Shown piece after piece: positions 5,287-5,420 of a DNA stretch of 5,420 bases (positions are counted from its first letter, which is position 1; each line of letters starts with the position of its first letter). The notes under the pieces were generated by a model. That model was not told where the DNA came from and ran no database searches. It saw only the letters and a list, made by a program, of their open reading frames with translations. Origin of the DNA: Solirubrobacteraceae bacterium (GTDB taxonomy: Bacteria; Actinomycetota; Thermoleophilia; Solirubrobacterales; Solirubrobacteraceae); NCBI GenBank assembly GCA_024710825.1, contig JANJUA010000401.1:1-5420 (forward strand). The letters are read 5' to 3'. Made by a program: the position numbers and the translations under genes.

Positions 5287-5420
5287 GGGCGGCCGGGGCG
5301 CGGGCGTTGCCGGGTGGCAGGGGGAGGCGCGGGACGTTGTCGGTGAGGTCGGGTGGCCGGGGAGGCGTGGGGCGTTGGCGGTGTTGCCGGGTGGCCGGGG
5401 CGGCGTGGGGCGTTGGCGGT
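5287..5420. repeat. G-rich degenerate tandem array, about 38-bp period, running off the right edge
   Basis: Three units share the start GGGTGGC: 5312-5350 (39 nt), 5351-5388 (38 nt) and 5389-5420 (32 nt, cut by the window end). A shorter relative starting GGGCGGCC is at 5287-5311. The last two units are identical over their shared 32 positions except at one A/C site; the earlier ones are more diverged. The internal core GGGGCGTTGGCG also occurs alone at 5267-5278. The plus strand is rich in G-runs and could form G-quadruplexes; the minus strand, which is dapD-sense, is C-rich. The array lies upstream of dapD. It has no CRISPR-like repeat/spacer layout. The minus-strand reading is Pro/Ala/Arg/Thr-rich low complexity, so I do not call it coding. 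Confidence 0.7.

Noticed and set aside
5287..5420. CRISPR array or phage attachment repeats
   Set aside because: The copies are directly adjacent and degenerate, with no unique spacers between conserved repeats and no integrase or cas gene in view.

Overview
This is a GC-rich window (strong G/C bias at third codon positions, frequent GTG starts) from an actinobacterial chromosome. The gene set and order fit the Thermoleophilia/Solirubrobacterales side of the Actinobacteria: the 3' end of miaB, an Rv2578c-type radical SAM gene, then miaA-dapF, with an actinobacterial-type dapD convergent to them. The lineage is an inference from gene content and protein style, not from a marker gene.

Layout, left to right. 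(1) 1-125 (+): C-terminal TRAM end of the tRNA methylthiotransferase MiaB. (2) 164-1213 (+): an Rv2578c-family radical SAM protein, distantly related to spore photoproduct lyase. Its start codon abuts a 14-bp sequence that matches the Gram-positive LexA/SOS-box consensus at every position, and its C-terminus is a QxxLF motif like those that bind the DNA sliding clamp. (3) 1214-1424: convergent intergenic spacer with no recognised gene. (4) 1425-2222 (-): a classical short-chain dehydrogenase/reductase. (5) 2223-2450: divergent regulatory region with a perfect 16-bp inverted repeat and a second inverted repeat that ends at the miaA start. (6) 2451-3374 (+): miaA. (7) 3371-4201 (+): dapF, overlapping miaA by 4 bp. 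(8) 4202-4221: palindromic gap between convergent genes. (9) 4222-5148 (-): dapD. (10) 5149-5420: dapD upstream region, ending in a G-rich degenerate tandem array of about 38-bp period that runs off the window.

Functionally, miaA and miaB act in sequence on A37 of tRNAs (prenylation, then methylthiolation). dapD and dapF belong to the succinylase branch of the diaminopimelate/lysine/peptidoglycan pathway. The SDR lies in reverse orientation inside the miaB-miaA neighbourhood and shows no clear link to it.

Two observations stand out. First, the dapF product keeps the DapF fold signatures and substrate-contact residues but has serine at both catalytic cysteine positions and glutamine at the pKa-tuning histidine, so its epimerase chemistry must be altered, weak or absent. 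Second, the radical SAM gene carries two independent marks of a DNA-damage function: an SOS box at its start and a clamp-type C-terminal peptide on a probably disordered tail.
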